15,313 bases of DNA from positions 1 to 15,313 of the forward strand of contig JBOHRF010000104.1 of the NCBI GenBank assembly GCA_050732575.1, in the 5' to 3' direction. Below are positions 8,256-14,671 of this stretch, in pieces. The position numbers and the translations under genes are program-made. Numbering within the stretch: position 1 is the first letter of the stretch; every line of letters starts with the position of its first letter. The notes under the pieces are model-generated. The model searched no databases, was not told the origin of the DNA, and was given only the letters and a program-made list of their open reading frames with translations. Source of the DNA: JBBDWZ01 sp050732575. GTDB lineage: Bacteria; Gemmatimonadota; Gemmatimonadetes; Longimicrobiales; RSA9.

Positions 8256-10775
8256 TCAGATACGTCGAGCCAGGAAGCCGTGCGTCACACCACCTGGCAC
8301 GTAACTGCCGATGACCTCGCCGCGCGCATGATGCCGAACGCTCGCGTCGCGCTGGCGCCGGACGGCGATCGCTACGGCCTTCGCGGCCCTGGGTGAAACG
8401 GGCCGGTCTGGCGCGGCCAGTCGTTCGGTGAGCTCGGCAAAGCGCCGATCCGAGTGCAGCGGACGCAGCCGCGCATCCCAGGTCGAATGGACCACGAACA
8501 TCGAGCGCTCGGCGATGGCCTTTCCGAGCCAATCGAAGGCCTGGTCGGCGTCGCCCAGGCCGGTGTACACGATCGTGATGTCGTACGCGGAGACGTAGCC
8601 GATTCGCGCCTGCTCGAGCAGCTGCGCCAGAATGGCGCGGGCCTCACGGGTCTCACCATTCCTGGCCAGCGCATGGGCGAGGGCCGCTTTCGTGAATCCG
8701 AGCGTTGGTGCCAGAGCGGCGGCCTTGCGCATGGATTCGACGGCTTTCTCCTGCTGGCCGCTGCTGGACTCAGCCCAGCCCTGCACGGTCAGCGCCCAGT
8801 GGCTGGGCATCATGCGCTGCGCCTCGGTGGCATATTGCAGGGATTGGTCAAAGCGTTCGTCGAACAGACTGTGCCAGCCAAGACACGAGGTCAGCATCGG
8901 GTTGGCCGGATCCAGTTCCAGGGCGCGGCGGCTCTCCTCTACCGATTCGGGTCCGCGCCGCATGGCCAGGAGGAAGTGAGCGTAGTCGTGGTGGACCTGC
9001 GCATTGCTCGGGCTCAGTGCCAGCGCCTGCGCGAAGCGTTTCTCCGCCGCGACCCAATCGTAGTCGAAGTGAGTGTTCACCAGGGCCATGAGCCCGTGCG
9101 CCTCGCCATTGTCCGGGTCCAGCGTCAGTGCCGTGCCCGCTGCGCGCCGCATCTGGCTGAACGCCTCTTGCGGAGCGACTTCGCCGAAGAACGCGCGGAA
9201 ATAATAGGCGCGGGCCAGTGCGGCATAGGCCGCTGCGTTGGTAGGATCGACGTCGACCGCCTTCTGGAAGGATGCGGTCGCCTCCGCGAATCTCCCTTGT
9301 CCTGCGTAATACGCGCCCTTGAGGTACGACGTCTGCGATTCCGGTTTTACAGTCGCCTGTCGCGGCGCCGAACGCCTTGCGAAGCGCGCACCGATTTCGC
9401 GCGCCACGTCCAACCCGACCGACCGTTGAAGATCGAGCAGCTCACCCACGCGTCCGGGGTAACTACGCGTCCAGATGTTCTCACCACTGCTGCCGCTCAC
9501 CAGGTTGGCGGTGATCAATAGGCGTTCACCTTCGCGCTGCACCGTCCCTTCGAGGAGTGCATCAGCGTTCAACTCGCGCGCGATCTCCCGCATCGGTCTT
9601 TTGATCATCTTGTACTGCATCACCGACGTACGCGAAATCACCTTTACGCCTGCAAGCTGCGAGAGGTCGCTAATGAGGACTTCGGTCAGGCCATCGGCGA
9701 AGAACTCCTGCTGAACGTCTCCGGAGAGGTTGGCCAGCGGTAGGACGGCGAGGGTGTTCACGCGGGGGGCGCGCGAGAGCAGGCCGGCAACGAGCGGTGT
9801 GTCGCGGGCAAGCCAGGTGGTCAGCAACAGGAGTGCGGCCACCGTTCCCGCAGCAATGCTCCGCGATCGCTTCAGGCGAAGTCGGGTGCGCAGAATGCGG
9901 CCCGCGATTCGATCGTAGGTTGGTCCGGATGGTGGGCACTCACTCTCGACGGCGCTGAGCAGCGCTGACAACTGCGCAGCCGTTTGCACGCGTTGCGCGG
10001 GCAGTCGCGCGGCCATGGCCGACACCAGCTCGGCCAACGCGCGCGGCACCTCCGCGCGACGCTCGCGGACGTCCGGCAACGCCTGCGCGAACCGACTCAA
10101 GATGACTGCGTGTACAGACGGGCCCGAGAACGGCGCTGCACCCGCCAGCATCTCGTACAGCATACAGCCGAGGCTATAGATGTCGGAGCGGGCATCGATC
10201 GGGGTCTCGCCGGTGGCCTGCGCGGGGCTCATGTACTGCGGCGTGCCGATGACCAGCCCCGTAACGGTGAAGCGCTGGTTTTCCTGGGCCTGCAGTACCC
10301 GGGCAATGCCGAAGTCCGAGAGCAGCGCCTGTCCGGAAGTGAGGAGGACATTCTCCGGCTTGATGTCGCGGTGCACGATCCCGCGCTCGTGCGCACACTC
10401 CAACGCCGAAGCGATGGCGCGTGCAATGACCACGGCGTCGCGCAGGGGCAGCTGCGGCTCTCGCTCGAGCCGGTGACGCAGGGACTCCCCGTGGATGAAC
10501 GGAGCGACGTAGAAGAACTTCCCGCCTGATTCGCCGGAGTCGTAGAGGGGCAGGATGTGCGGATGCGCGAGACTGGCCGTGATGCCAATCTCGCGAGCAA
10601 AGCGGTCCGCGGTGAGGGACTGCGTCAGCTCGTCGCGCAGGACTTTGACGGCGACGTCGCGGTCATGCCGGAGGTCGCGCGCCCGGTAGACGACCGCGGA
10701 CGCGCCCTGTCCGACCACCTCGCGCAACTCATAGCGACCGGCGAAGACCTCGCCTGCGGGGAGCGATCCGTCCAC
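8256..10775 (-). CDS. PknB-like Ser/Thr protein kinase with TolB/FlgO-like and TPR domains
   Basis: 839 residues, unbroken. The kinase domain (about 14-275) has the Gly-rich loop VGQGASAVVY (21-30), the ATP lysine K44 in VAVKVL, E62, the catalytic loop HRDIKPEN (135-142) and DFG (154-156). The activation segment ends GTPQYMSPAQA, so the conserved Glu of the APE motif is Ala185. A single membrane helix (TVAALLLLTTWLA, about 305-320) leads to a domain of the TolB/FlgO type (NTLAVLPLANLSGD, then FADGLTEVLISDLSQL), followed by at least seven TPR-like repeats (for example FQKAVDVDPTNAAAYAALAR). GTG 10775 is the start because an in-frame TGA lies directly before it; GAGG precedes at about 9 bp. The last 45 residues, after LTERLAAPDR, are basic and unlike the usual ending. 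Such proteins sense envelope or nutrient state; the substrate is unknown. Confidence 0.92.
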   Translation of the reverse strand: MDGSLPAGEVFAGRYELREVVGQGASAVVYRARDLRHDRDVAVKVLRDELTQSLTADRFAREIGITASLAHPHILPLYDSGESGGKFFYVAPFIHGESLRHRLEREPQLPLRDAVVIARAIASALECAHERGIVHRDIKPENVLLTSGQALLSDFGIARVLQAQENQRFTVTGLVIGTPQYMSPAQATGETPIDARSDIYSLGCMLYEMLAGAAPFSGPSVHAVILSRFAQALPDVRERRAEVPRALAELVSAMAARLPAQRVQTAAQLSALLSAVESECPPSGPTYDRIAGRILRTRLRLKRSRSIAAGTVAALLLLTTWLARDTPLVAGLLSRAPRVNTLAVLPLANLSGDVQQEFFADGLTEVLISDLSQLAGVKVISRTSVMQYKMIKRPMREIARELNADALLEGTVQREGERLLITANLVSGSSGENIWTRSYPGRVGELLDLQRSVGLDVAREIGARFARRSAPRQATVKPESQTSYLKGAYYAGQGRFAEATASFQKAVDVDPTNAAAYAALARAYYFRAFFGEVAPQEAFSQMRRAAGTALTLDPDNGEAHGLMALVNTHFDYDWVAAEKRFAQALALSPSNAQVHHDYAHFLLAMRRGPESVEESRRALELDPANPMLTSCLGWHSLFDERFDQSLQYATEAQRMMPSHWALTVQGWAESSSGQQEKAVESMRKAAALAPTLGFTKAALAHALARNGETREARAILAQLLEQARIGYVSAYDITIVYTGLGDADQAFDWLGKAIAERSMFVVHSTWDARLRPLHSDRRFAELTERLAAPDRPVSPRAAKAVAIAVRRQRDASVRHHARGEVIGSYVPGGVTHGFLARRI

Positions 10776-10778
10776 CCG

Positions 10779-11010
10779 TCATTGCCTCATTACCGGTTGC
10801 AGCGTGACCCGAACGATCTGGCTGACGGTCGGCCAGAGTTGACCGAACTCCGCCTGGGACATCGGGCGGACCGGTCGTCGCTCGGGATCGCCGGCGTGCG
10901 GTGCGGCTTGACGCAACCCCTGTTAGGACCGAGCCCCGGCTGCTCGTTGACTTCCGTGCCCGCGTCCCACAGGAAGACCTGCGCCGTTACATTGCCGCTC
11001 GCCGGCACGC
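10779..11010 (-). pseudogene. spondin_N-domain protein, C-terminal fragment with a frameshift
   Basis: On the minus strand, from about 11010, the frame reads SGNVTAQVFLWDAGTEVNE followed by QPGLGPN, the signature of spondin_N-domain secreted proteins, where an acidic WDAGTEVN segment takes part in metal binding. At about 10921 one base, probably a C, is missing; in the next frame the expected continuation LRQAAPHAGDPE and QLWPTVSQIVRVTLQP runs to TGA 10779-10781. The N-terminal two thirds and the signal peptide are absent: the sequence beyond about 11010 is the TPR fragment on the other strand. The stop codon lies only 3 nt before the kinase start, so an intact version would have formed an operon with the kinase. 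Domain recognition is good; the left end is approximate. Confidence 0.7.
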
Positions 11011-11873
11011 GAGCCGTGGAGCTCGATCCCACTTATGCGCCCGCACACGCTGCGCTGGCCGACTGCTACAATCAGCTCGGCACGGTCATGGTCAGCAGCG
11101 GATCGCCGCGCGAATGGCGGCCGCGCGCGGCTGCCGAAGCCATCAAGGCGTTGCAGCTCGATCCCTACTCGGCTGAAGCGCATGCCACGCTCGGGTACGT
11201 GCGGCATTACCAGTGGCAATGGTCGGAGGCCGAGCAGGAATTCCGGCGCGCACTCGAGCTGAACCCGAGCTCCTCGCTGGCGCGCATCTGGTACGCCAAC
11301 TTGCTGATGACACGCCGCCGCATGGACGAGGCACTGCAGCAGGTGTTCGCGGCGCGCGACCTCGACCCCTTTTCGCTCGCCGTGAATACCAACGTCGCCT
11401 GGGTGCTCACTTACGCCGGCCGGTACGAAGAAGCCGTCGCTCAGCTCGAGCGAACTCTCGAACTGGATTCGACGTACGTGCAGGCACATCAACGTTTAGT
11501 CGAACCGCTCAGGGGCGTTGGGCGCGTAGGTGAGGCGGTCGCAGCGGCGCAGCGAGTCGTGGCGCTCACCCAGCGCAGCCCCTTCAGTCTGTCCAGGCTC
11601 GCGAGCATACACGCGCAAACCGGCCAGATTGCCCAGGCGCGTATGATCCTCGGTGAGCTGCTGGCCACGGCCGATCGCGAGTACGTGCCGCCCTGGACGT
11701 TCGTGCACCCTTACGTCGCACTGGGCGACATCGAGAGCGCGGTAACGTGGGCGGAGAAGGCCTTTGAGGAAGGCTCGAACGGGATCGCTTATCTCACACC
11801 CGATCCAGACCTGGCACAACTGCGGGTCCACCCGCGCATTCGCGCACTCATGACGCGTGCGCGGTTGGAGTAG
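11010..11873 (+). pseudogene. TPR-repeat remnant of a Ser/Thr kinase- or TolB-type protein, 5' truncated
   Basis: The frame is open well upstream, but the part before about 11010 is antisense to the spondin fragment and the kinase and has no family character. From about 11010 it reads RAVELDPTYAPAHAALADCY and goes on through five or six TPR units, among them AIKALQLDPYSAEAHATLGY, EFRRALELNPSSSLARIWYA and LERTLELDSTYVQAHQRLVE, ending LAQLRVHPRIRALMTRARLE at TAG 11871-11873. This is the usual C-terminal half of kinase-TolB-TPR proteins of the kind encoded at 8256-10775, though it is not a close copy of that gene. The kinase, membrane and TolB-like parts are missing and no start codon is evident. 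It is followed 14 bp later by an ECF sigma gene on the same strand. Confidence 0.75.
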
Positions 11874-11887
11874 GCAACCGGCGAATC

Positions 11888-12130
11888 GTGCCATCGTCCA
11901 CTGATATCACACAGCTCCTGGTGAGCTGGTCGCAGGGCGATCCTGACGCGCTCGACCGCTTGCTGCCGCTGGTCTACGAGGAATGCCGCCGGATCGCGGC
12001 TCGGCAACTGCGCCGTGAGCGCGGCGACCCAACCCTCAACCCAACAGCGCTGGTCCATGAACTATACCTCAGATTGGTCGATCAACGTCGGGCAACGTGG
12101 CAAAACCGCGCACAGGCACCACCGCGATAG
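11888..12130 (+). pseudogene. ECF sigma factor (SinA-like subfamily), N-terminal region 2 only
   Basis: GTG 11888 opens MPSSTDITQLLVSWSQGDPD, then the region 2 core LLPLVYEECRRIAARQLRRE and the subfamily signature TLNPTALVHELYLRLVDQRR. These are features of the ECF group found beside kinase-TPR genes in Acidobacteriota and Gemmatimonadota. Similarity stops at Q76 (codon 12113-12115), where the family would continue FFGIAAQLMRR; instead there are four unrelated residues and TAG 12128-12130. The DNA from 12114 onward is the start of an IS110-type transposase on the opposite strand, so the gene has lost region 4 and cannot recognise a promoter. Placement 14 bp behind the TPR remnant suggests a former operon. 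Confidence 0.8.
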
Positions 12131-12182
12131 TGACGGATTCCTTGTGCACATCCATGCAGAGGTACAGGATAGAGCGTGACAT
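12114..12182 (-). mobile_element. IS110-family transposase, N-terminal fragment
   Basis: From ATG 12182 on the minus strand the frame reads MSRSILYLCMDVHKESVTIA and then VVP. This matches the start of IS110/IS1111 DEDD transposases, in which the Asp of MDVHK is the first catalytic acidic residue. After about 23 residues the similarity ends abruptly where the ECF sigma gene begins (12113-12117, sharing CAG/CTG at the join). The rest of the roughly 330-400-residue transposase is absent. The non-coding end of the element probably reaches some tens of bases past 12182, but its limit cannot be seen. It is a dead relic or a chimeric join. Confidence 0.7.
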
Positions 12183-12221
12183 GGGTTGAAGCGGAGAGTT
12201 CATAGCAAGTCTGCGAGCGCG

Positions 12222-12902
12222 ATGAACGAGCCGAGTGATCTCGAAGGATGCCCGCTCCTGGCGGGAACGCCACGGGAAGAACTCCGTCGTGACTGTCCGA
12301 CGGCCCGGATTATGAAGATCCGACACCGCGGCACGATCTACCGGCAAGGCGAGCCCGGGCGAACTGTCTTCTGCGTGCTCGATGGCCAGGTAACCATCGC
12401 GAGAGTCAGCTACGACGGCGCGACCCTCACCACGGCCGCGTTGGGAGCGGGGGACTTCTTCGGCCCTGCCTTGAGCGGTGCCAATGAGGCCGAAGATACC
12501 GCAAGGGCGAAGGGAGCAGCTTCGGTATGGCGAGCACCGATCGATGAATTTCGGCGCCTGTTACTCAACCACCCGGCAGTCGCCTGGGAATTTGTGTCGA
12601 TTCTTGCGCGGCGCCAGCACCAGATGGAACGCAAGCTCGAGAGCTTCGCGTTCAAACGAGCCGAGGCGAGGCTCGCCCAGACTTTCCGTGAGTTGTCAGG
12701 AGGGTTCGCCACGCGCTGCGAGCACGGCTTCGGACAACACCTTCGCCTCACGCAACAGGAGTTGGCCGACCTCGTGGGAGCGAGCCGACCGGTCGTGAGC
12801 ACGATCCTCAACAGACTCCGTGAGAAGGGGGTGCTTGGCTACAATCGCGAATATGTGTGCGTTCGCCGGATCGAGGACATCGAGAATCTGATCGATTCCT
12901 GA
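12222..12902 (+). CDS. Crp/Fnr-family transcriptional regulator
   Basis: 226 residues from ATG 12222, the usual Crp size; the frame is open upstream to 12186 but that part has no family character. The cyclic-nucleotide-like beta-roll spans about 10-120 (RHRGTIYRQGEPGRTVFCVL, then GDFFGPALSG). A long dimer helix follows (LARRQHQMERKLESFAFKRA), then a winged HTH with LTQQELADLVGASRPVVSTI and LNRLREKGVLGYNREYVCV. The cAMP-contacting RxS motif of CRP is not present, and the Cys residues (10, 25, 51 and two late ones) do not match the four-Cys FeS pattern of FNR, so the effector is unknown; redox or NO sensing is possible. No strong ribosome binding site is visible. The gene lies 121 bp upstream of the small protein gene and could control the two genes after it. 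Confidence 0.93.
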   Translation: MNEPSDLEGCPLLAGTPREELRRDCPTARIMKIRHRGTIYRQGEPGRTVFCVLDGQVTIARVSYDGATLTTAALGAGDFFGPALSGANEAEDTARAKGAASVWRAPIDEFRRLLLNHPAVAWEFVSILARRQHQMERKLESFAFKRAEARLAQTFRELSGGFATRCEHGFGQHLRLTQQELADLVGASRPVVSTILNRLREKGVLGYNREYVCVRRIEDIENLIDS

Positions 12903-12914
12903 CGATTCACGAAA

Positions 12915-12932
12915 CTGTTATCTGGAGAACAG
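12915..12932. promoter_or_regulatory. inverted repeat CTGTT-N8-AACAG after the crp-like gene
   Basis: A perfect 5-bp dyad with an 8-bp spacer lies between the Crp-like gene and the next start codon. It could be an operator for the regulator or for the downstream gene. No T-run follows, which argues against a terminator. Crp-type half sites are usually 6 bp apart, so the fit is loose. Confidence 0.3.
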
Positions 12933-12947
12933 ACAAATTGTGCCCGA

Positions 12948-13015
12948 CCTGTCAGATTGCAGGCACGCGCCCATTCCGGGTGCTGCGGAGCGGCGATTCC
13001 GCGCAAGCTGACAGG
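12948..13015 (+). promoter_or_regulatory. possible 5' leader RNA stem covering the ribosome binding site
   Basis: The 8-base segment CCTGTCAG (12948-12955) is the exact reverse complement of CTGACAGG (13008-13015). The second arm runs into the Shine-Dalgarno AGGAG (13013-13017) of the gene starting at 13024. Inside lies a smaller hairpin, GCGGA (12985-12989) with TCCGC (12998-13002). If transcription starts upstream of 12948, the outer stem would partly hide the ribosome binding site. It does not match any riboswitch class I can recognise. Confidence 0.25.
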
Positions 13016-13023
13016 AGACGAAC

Positions 13024-13311
13024 ATGACAAAAGCATATCTCGAGATCACCATGAAGGTGTCCGGGGCGGATCGGGCGAAGGCCGGCGCGGTTTACTCGAA
13101 GTACAAGCAGCCGTTTCTCACGACGATCACCGGTGCCGAGTCCAAAGACCTCCTCCTCCGTGAAGAGGACGTGCAAGTGCTTCACGGCTTCGATTCACGA
13201 GCCTCCGCAGAGAGCTACTTGAAGAGCGCGCTGTTCGGCAACGATGTCGTTGCAGAGTTGAAGCCCTACCTCATGGCGGATCCCGAGATCCGGATTTACG
13301 AACGCCATTAG
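13024..13311 (+). CDS. small alpha/beta protein of unknown function, upstream of an attC site
   Basis: 95 residues, ATG 13024 with AGGAG six bases before it; stop TAG 13309-13311. I do not recognise a named family. The pattern is strand (KAYLEITMKV), helix (GADRAKAGAVYSKYKQPFLT), strands (SKDLLLREEDVQVLHGF), helix (SRASAESYLKSALFGNDVVA) and a last strand (PEIRIYERH). This beta-alpha-beta-beta-alpha-beta order fits a dimeric ferredoxin-like barrel of the ABM or DUF1330 sort, many of which bind small ligands or act as monooxygenase-like dimers. No Cys or heme-binding His is apparent. An attC-like site starts 24 bp after the stop, which is the normal layout of an integron cassette, and small orphan proteins with such folds are common in cassettes. 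The left edge of that cassette was not found. Confidence 0.82.
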   Translation: MTKAYLEITMKVSGADRAKAGAVYSKYKQPFLTTITGAESKDLLLREEDVQVLHGFDSRASAESYLKSALFGNDVVAELKPYLMADPEIRIYERH

Positions 13312-13335
13312 CGCACTATTTGCGAGAATGCGGCC

Positions 13336-13397
13336 TTCTAACAACCGGTTGCAGCGGACGGCGCTGCCGCGCCGCCGCTGAAACCGGACCGTTGGCC
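13336..13397 (+). other. attC: integron attC-like recombination site 1
   Basis: A 62-bp imperfect palindrome in the orientation expected for plus-strand cassettes. It begins with an inverse-core-like box TTCTAAC (13336-13342) and ends with a core-like GTTGGCC (13391-13397). The stem is CGGTT-g-CAGCGG-a-CGGCG on the left against CGCCG-CCGCTG-a-AACCG on the right, with a short loop. It thus has one mismatch and an unpaired A, the extrahelical bases that set strand choice in attC recombination. The same inner box, GTTGCAGC..GCTGAAAC, recurs in site 2. The outer boxes deviate slightly from RYYYAAC and GTTRRRY. Confidence 0.78.
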
Positions 13398-13447
13398 AGA
13401 CTACTACACCGCAAATGCGCAGCGAATTCGTGAAAAGGCGATAAACA

Positions 13448-14581
13448 ATGAAACGGCGAGTGGTTGTCCTGGGTGCGGGTTTCGGAGGACTCGAACTCAC
13501 TACGATATTGTCCGAGACTCTCGGTGAGCAGCTTGATCTCACCCTGATCGACAAAAACGACTCTTTTTTCTTCGGCTTTTCGAAGCTTGATGTGATGTTT
13601 GGTCATAAAGCGCCGGATGTCGTACGCATTGCTTATCGTAATATCGTGAAGCCTGGTGTGCGATTTTGTCAGGAAGCTATCACCGCTGTTGACCCTGAAA
13701 AACGACGCGTCTCAACCGACGGCGGGACTCACGACGCCGATGTGCTCATCGTAGCGCTTGGCGCCGACTACGATCTAGCCGCCACACCCGGGCTCACTGA
13801 AGGTGGCAACGAGTTCTACTCCTTTGCCGGCGCCGAGCGTTTGCGAAAAGTACTCCCCACGTTCTCGAAAGGCCGCGCGATCGTCGGCGTAACCTCGGCG
13901 CCGTTCAAGTGCCCACCAGCGCCGAGCGAAGCTGCGTTGTTGCTGCACGACCATCTCACCACACATGGTGTGCGCGCCGCCTGTCAAATTAGCCTCGTCA
14001 TGCCGTTCGACAGCCCGATTCCTCCAGCGCCCGCAGCATCCCAGGCATTGCTCGCTGCCTTCGCAGAGCGGGGGATTACCTTTGTCCCCAACCGGCGCGT
14101 GAGCGCTCTCGACCCAGGGCGCCGCGTCGCTATTCTTGACGATAAGAGTGAGATGCCCTTCGACTTATTCCTCGGTGTCCCGAAGCATTGCGTTCCTGAC
14201 GTGGTAGCGGCAAGCGGCATGGTCGAGAATGGCTGGATCCCCGTCGATCGGACAAACCTCAAGACGCGATTCGCCGGCGTGTACGCGATCGGTGACGTAA
14301 CGAGTGTCGGCACGCCCAAGGCGGGCGTTTTTGCCGAAGGAGCCGCGCGCGTCGTCGCCGCCTCGCTGATCGCGGAATTACAGGGCGGCGCACAGCCGTC
14401 GGCTTACAATGGGGCTGGTTCCTGCTATGTCGAGTACGGGGCAGGCCTCGTCGGGCGCGTGGATGTAGACTTTTTTTCGGGGCCTTCGCCCACTGGGAGC
14501 TTCATCGAACCGTCATTCGCCCTTGTCGATGAGAAGCAGGGGTTTGGATCCAGTCGTCGAGCGCGCTGGTTCGGACTGTAG
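13448..14581 (+). CDS. FAD/NAD(P)-dependent oxidoreductase, sulfide:quinone reductase-like
   Basis: 377 residues, intact; ATG 13448, with AAAAGG about 9 bp upstream. Two Rossmann-type dinucleotide folds: the FAD-binding GAGFGGLE (9-16) after VVVLG, ending with the acidic LIDKND; the second ATG-like turn VALGADYDL (102-110); and the flavin-binding VYAIGDVTSVGTPKAGVF (278-295). The segment APFKCPPAPSEAALLL (151-166) places Cys155 where SQR and flavocytochrome c sulfide dehydrogenase relatives keep a redox Cys; Cys74, Cys248 and Cys326 are other candidates. The C-terminal end (CYVEYGAGLVGRVDV, FFSGPSPTG) fits the same superfamily. A likely reaction is oxidation of sulfide or a thiol with quinone as acceptor at the membrane surface, but NADH dehydrogenase-like use cannot be ruled out. 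No signal peptide. The gene sits between two attC-like sites. Confidence 0.9.
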   Translation: MKRRVVVLGAGFGGLELTTILSETLGEQLDLTLIDKNDSFFFGFSKLDVMFGHKAPDVVRIAYRNIVKPGVRFCQEAITAVDPEKRRVSTDGGTHDADVLIVALGADYDLAATPGLTEGGNEFYSFAGAERLRKVLPTFSKGRAIVGVTSAPFKCPPAPSEAALLLHDHLTTHGVRAACQISLVMPFDSPIPPAPAASQALLAAFAERGITFVPNRRVSALDPGRRVAILDDKSEMPFDLFLGVPKHCVPDVVAASGMVENGWIPVDRTNLKTRFAGVYAIGDVTSVGTPKAGVFAEGAARVVAASLIAELQGGAQPSAYNGAGSCYVEYGAGLVGRVDVDFFSGPSPTGSFIEPSFALVDEKQGFGSSRRARWFGL

Positions 14582-14623
14582 CGAGGTCCCTAACGAATCG
14601 CGACCGCTGGTGAATAAGCAAAA

Positions 14624-14655
14624 GCAAAATCAGCGCCTTGCTTCTTGATTTTTGC
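14624..14655 (+). terminator. weak hairpin after the flavoprotein gene (possible terminator)
   Basis: GCAAAATCA (14624-14632) pairs with TGATTTTTGC (14646-14655) with one bulged T and a 13-base loop, 43 bp after the stop codon. The stem is AT-rich and its T-run lies within the stem, so it is a poor classical terminator; it may be only part of the cassette tail. Confidence 0.25.
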
Positions 14656-14671
14656 GAATGGTTGTATGGCT

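Noticed and set aside
8454..9521. 355-residue plus-strand frame inside the kinase gene
   Set aside because: It is antisense to intact TPR repeats; composition and lack of any domain mark it as a shadow.
10557..11009. 5' part of the long plus-strand frame leading into the TPR fragment
   Set aside because: It is antisense to the kinase N-terminus and the spondin fragment; family-like protein begins only at about 11010.
12069..12347. 92-residue minus-strand frame containing the IS110 start as one gene
   Set aside because: Only the part from Met at 12182 has transposase character; the upstream part is antisense to the Crp-like gene.
12915..12932. intrinsic terminator of the Crp-like gene
   Set aside because: The stem is only 5 bp and no T-run follows, so an operator is the better guess.
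12903..13023. attI or attC boundary in front of the small protein gene
   Set aside because: The only GTT here (GTTATCT) does not fit the core consensus and the inverted repeats present lack attC architecture.
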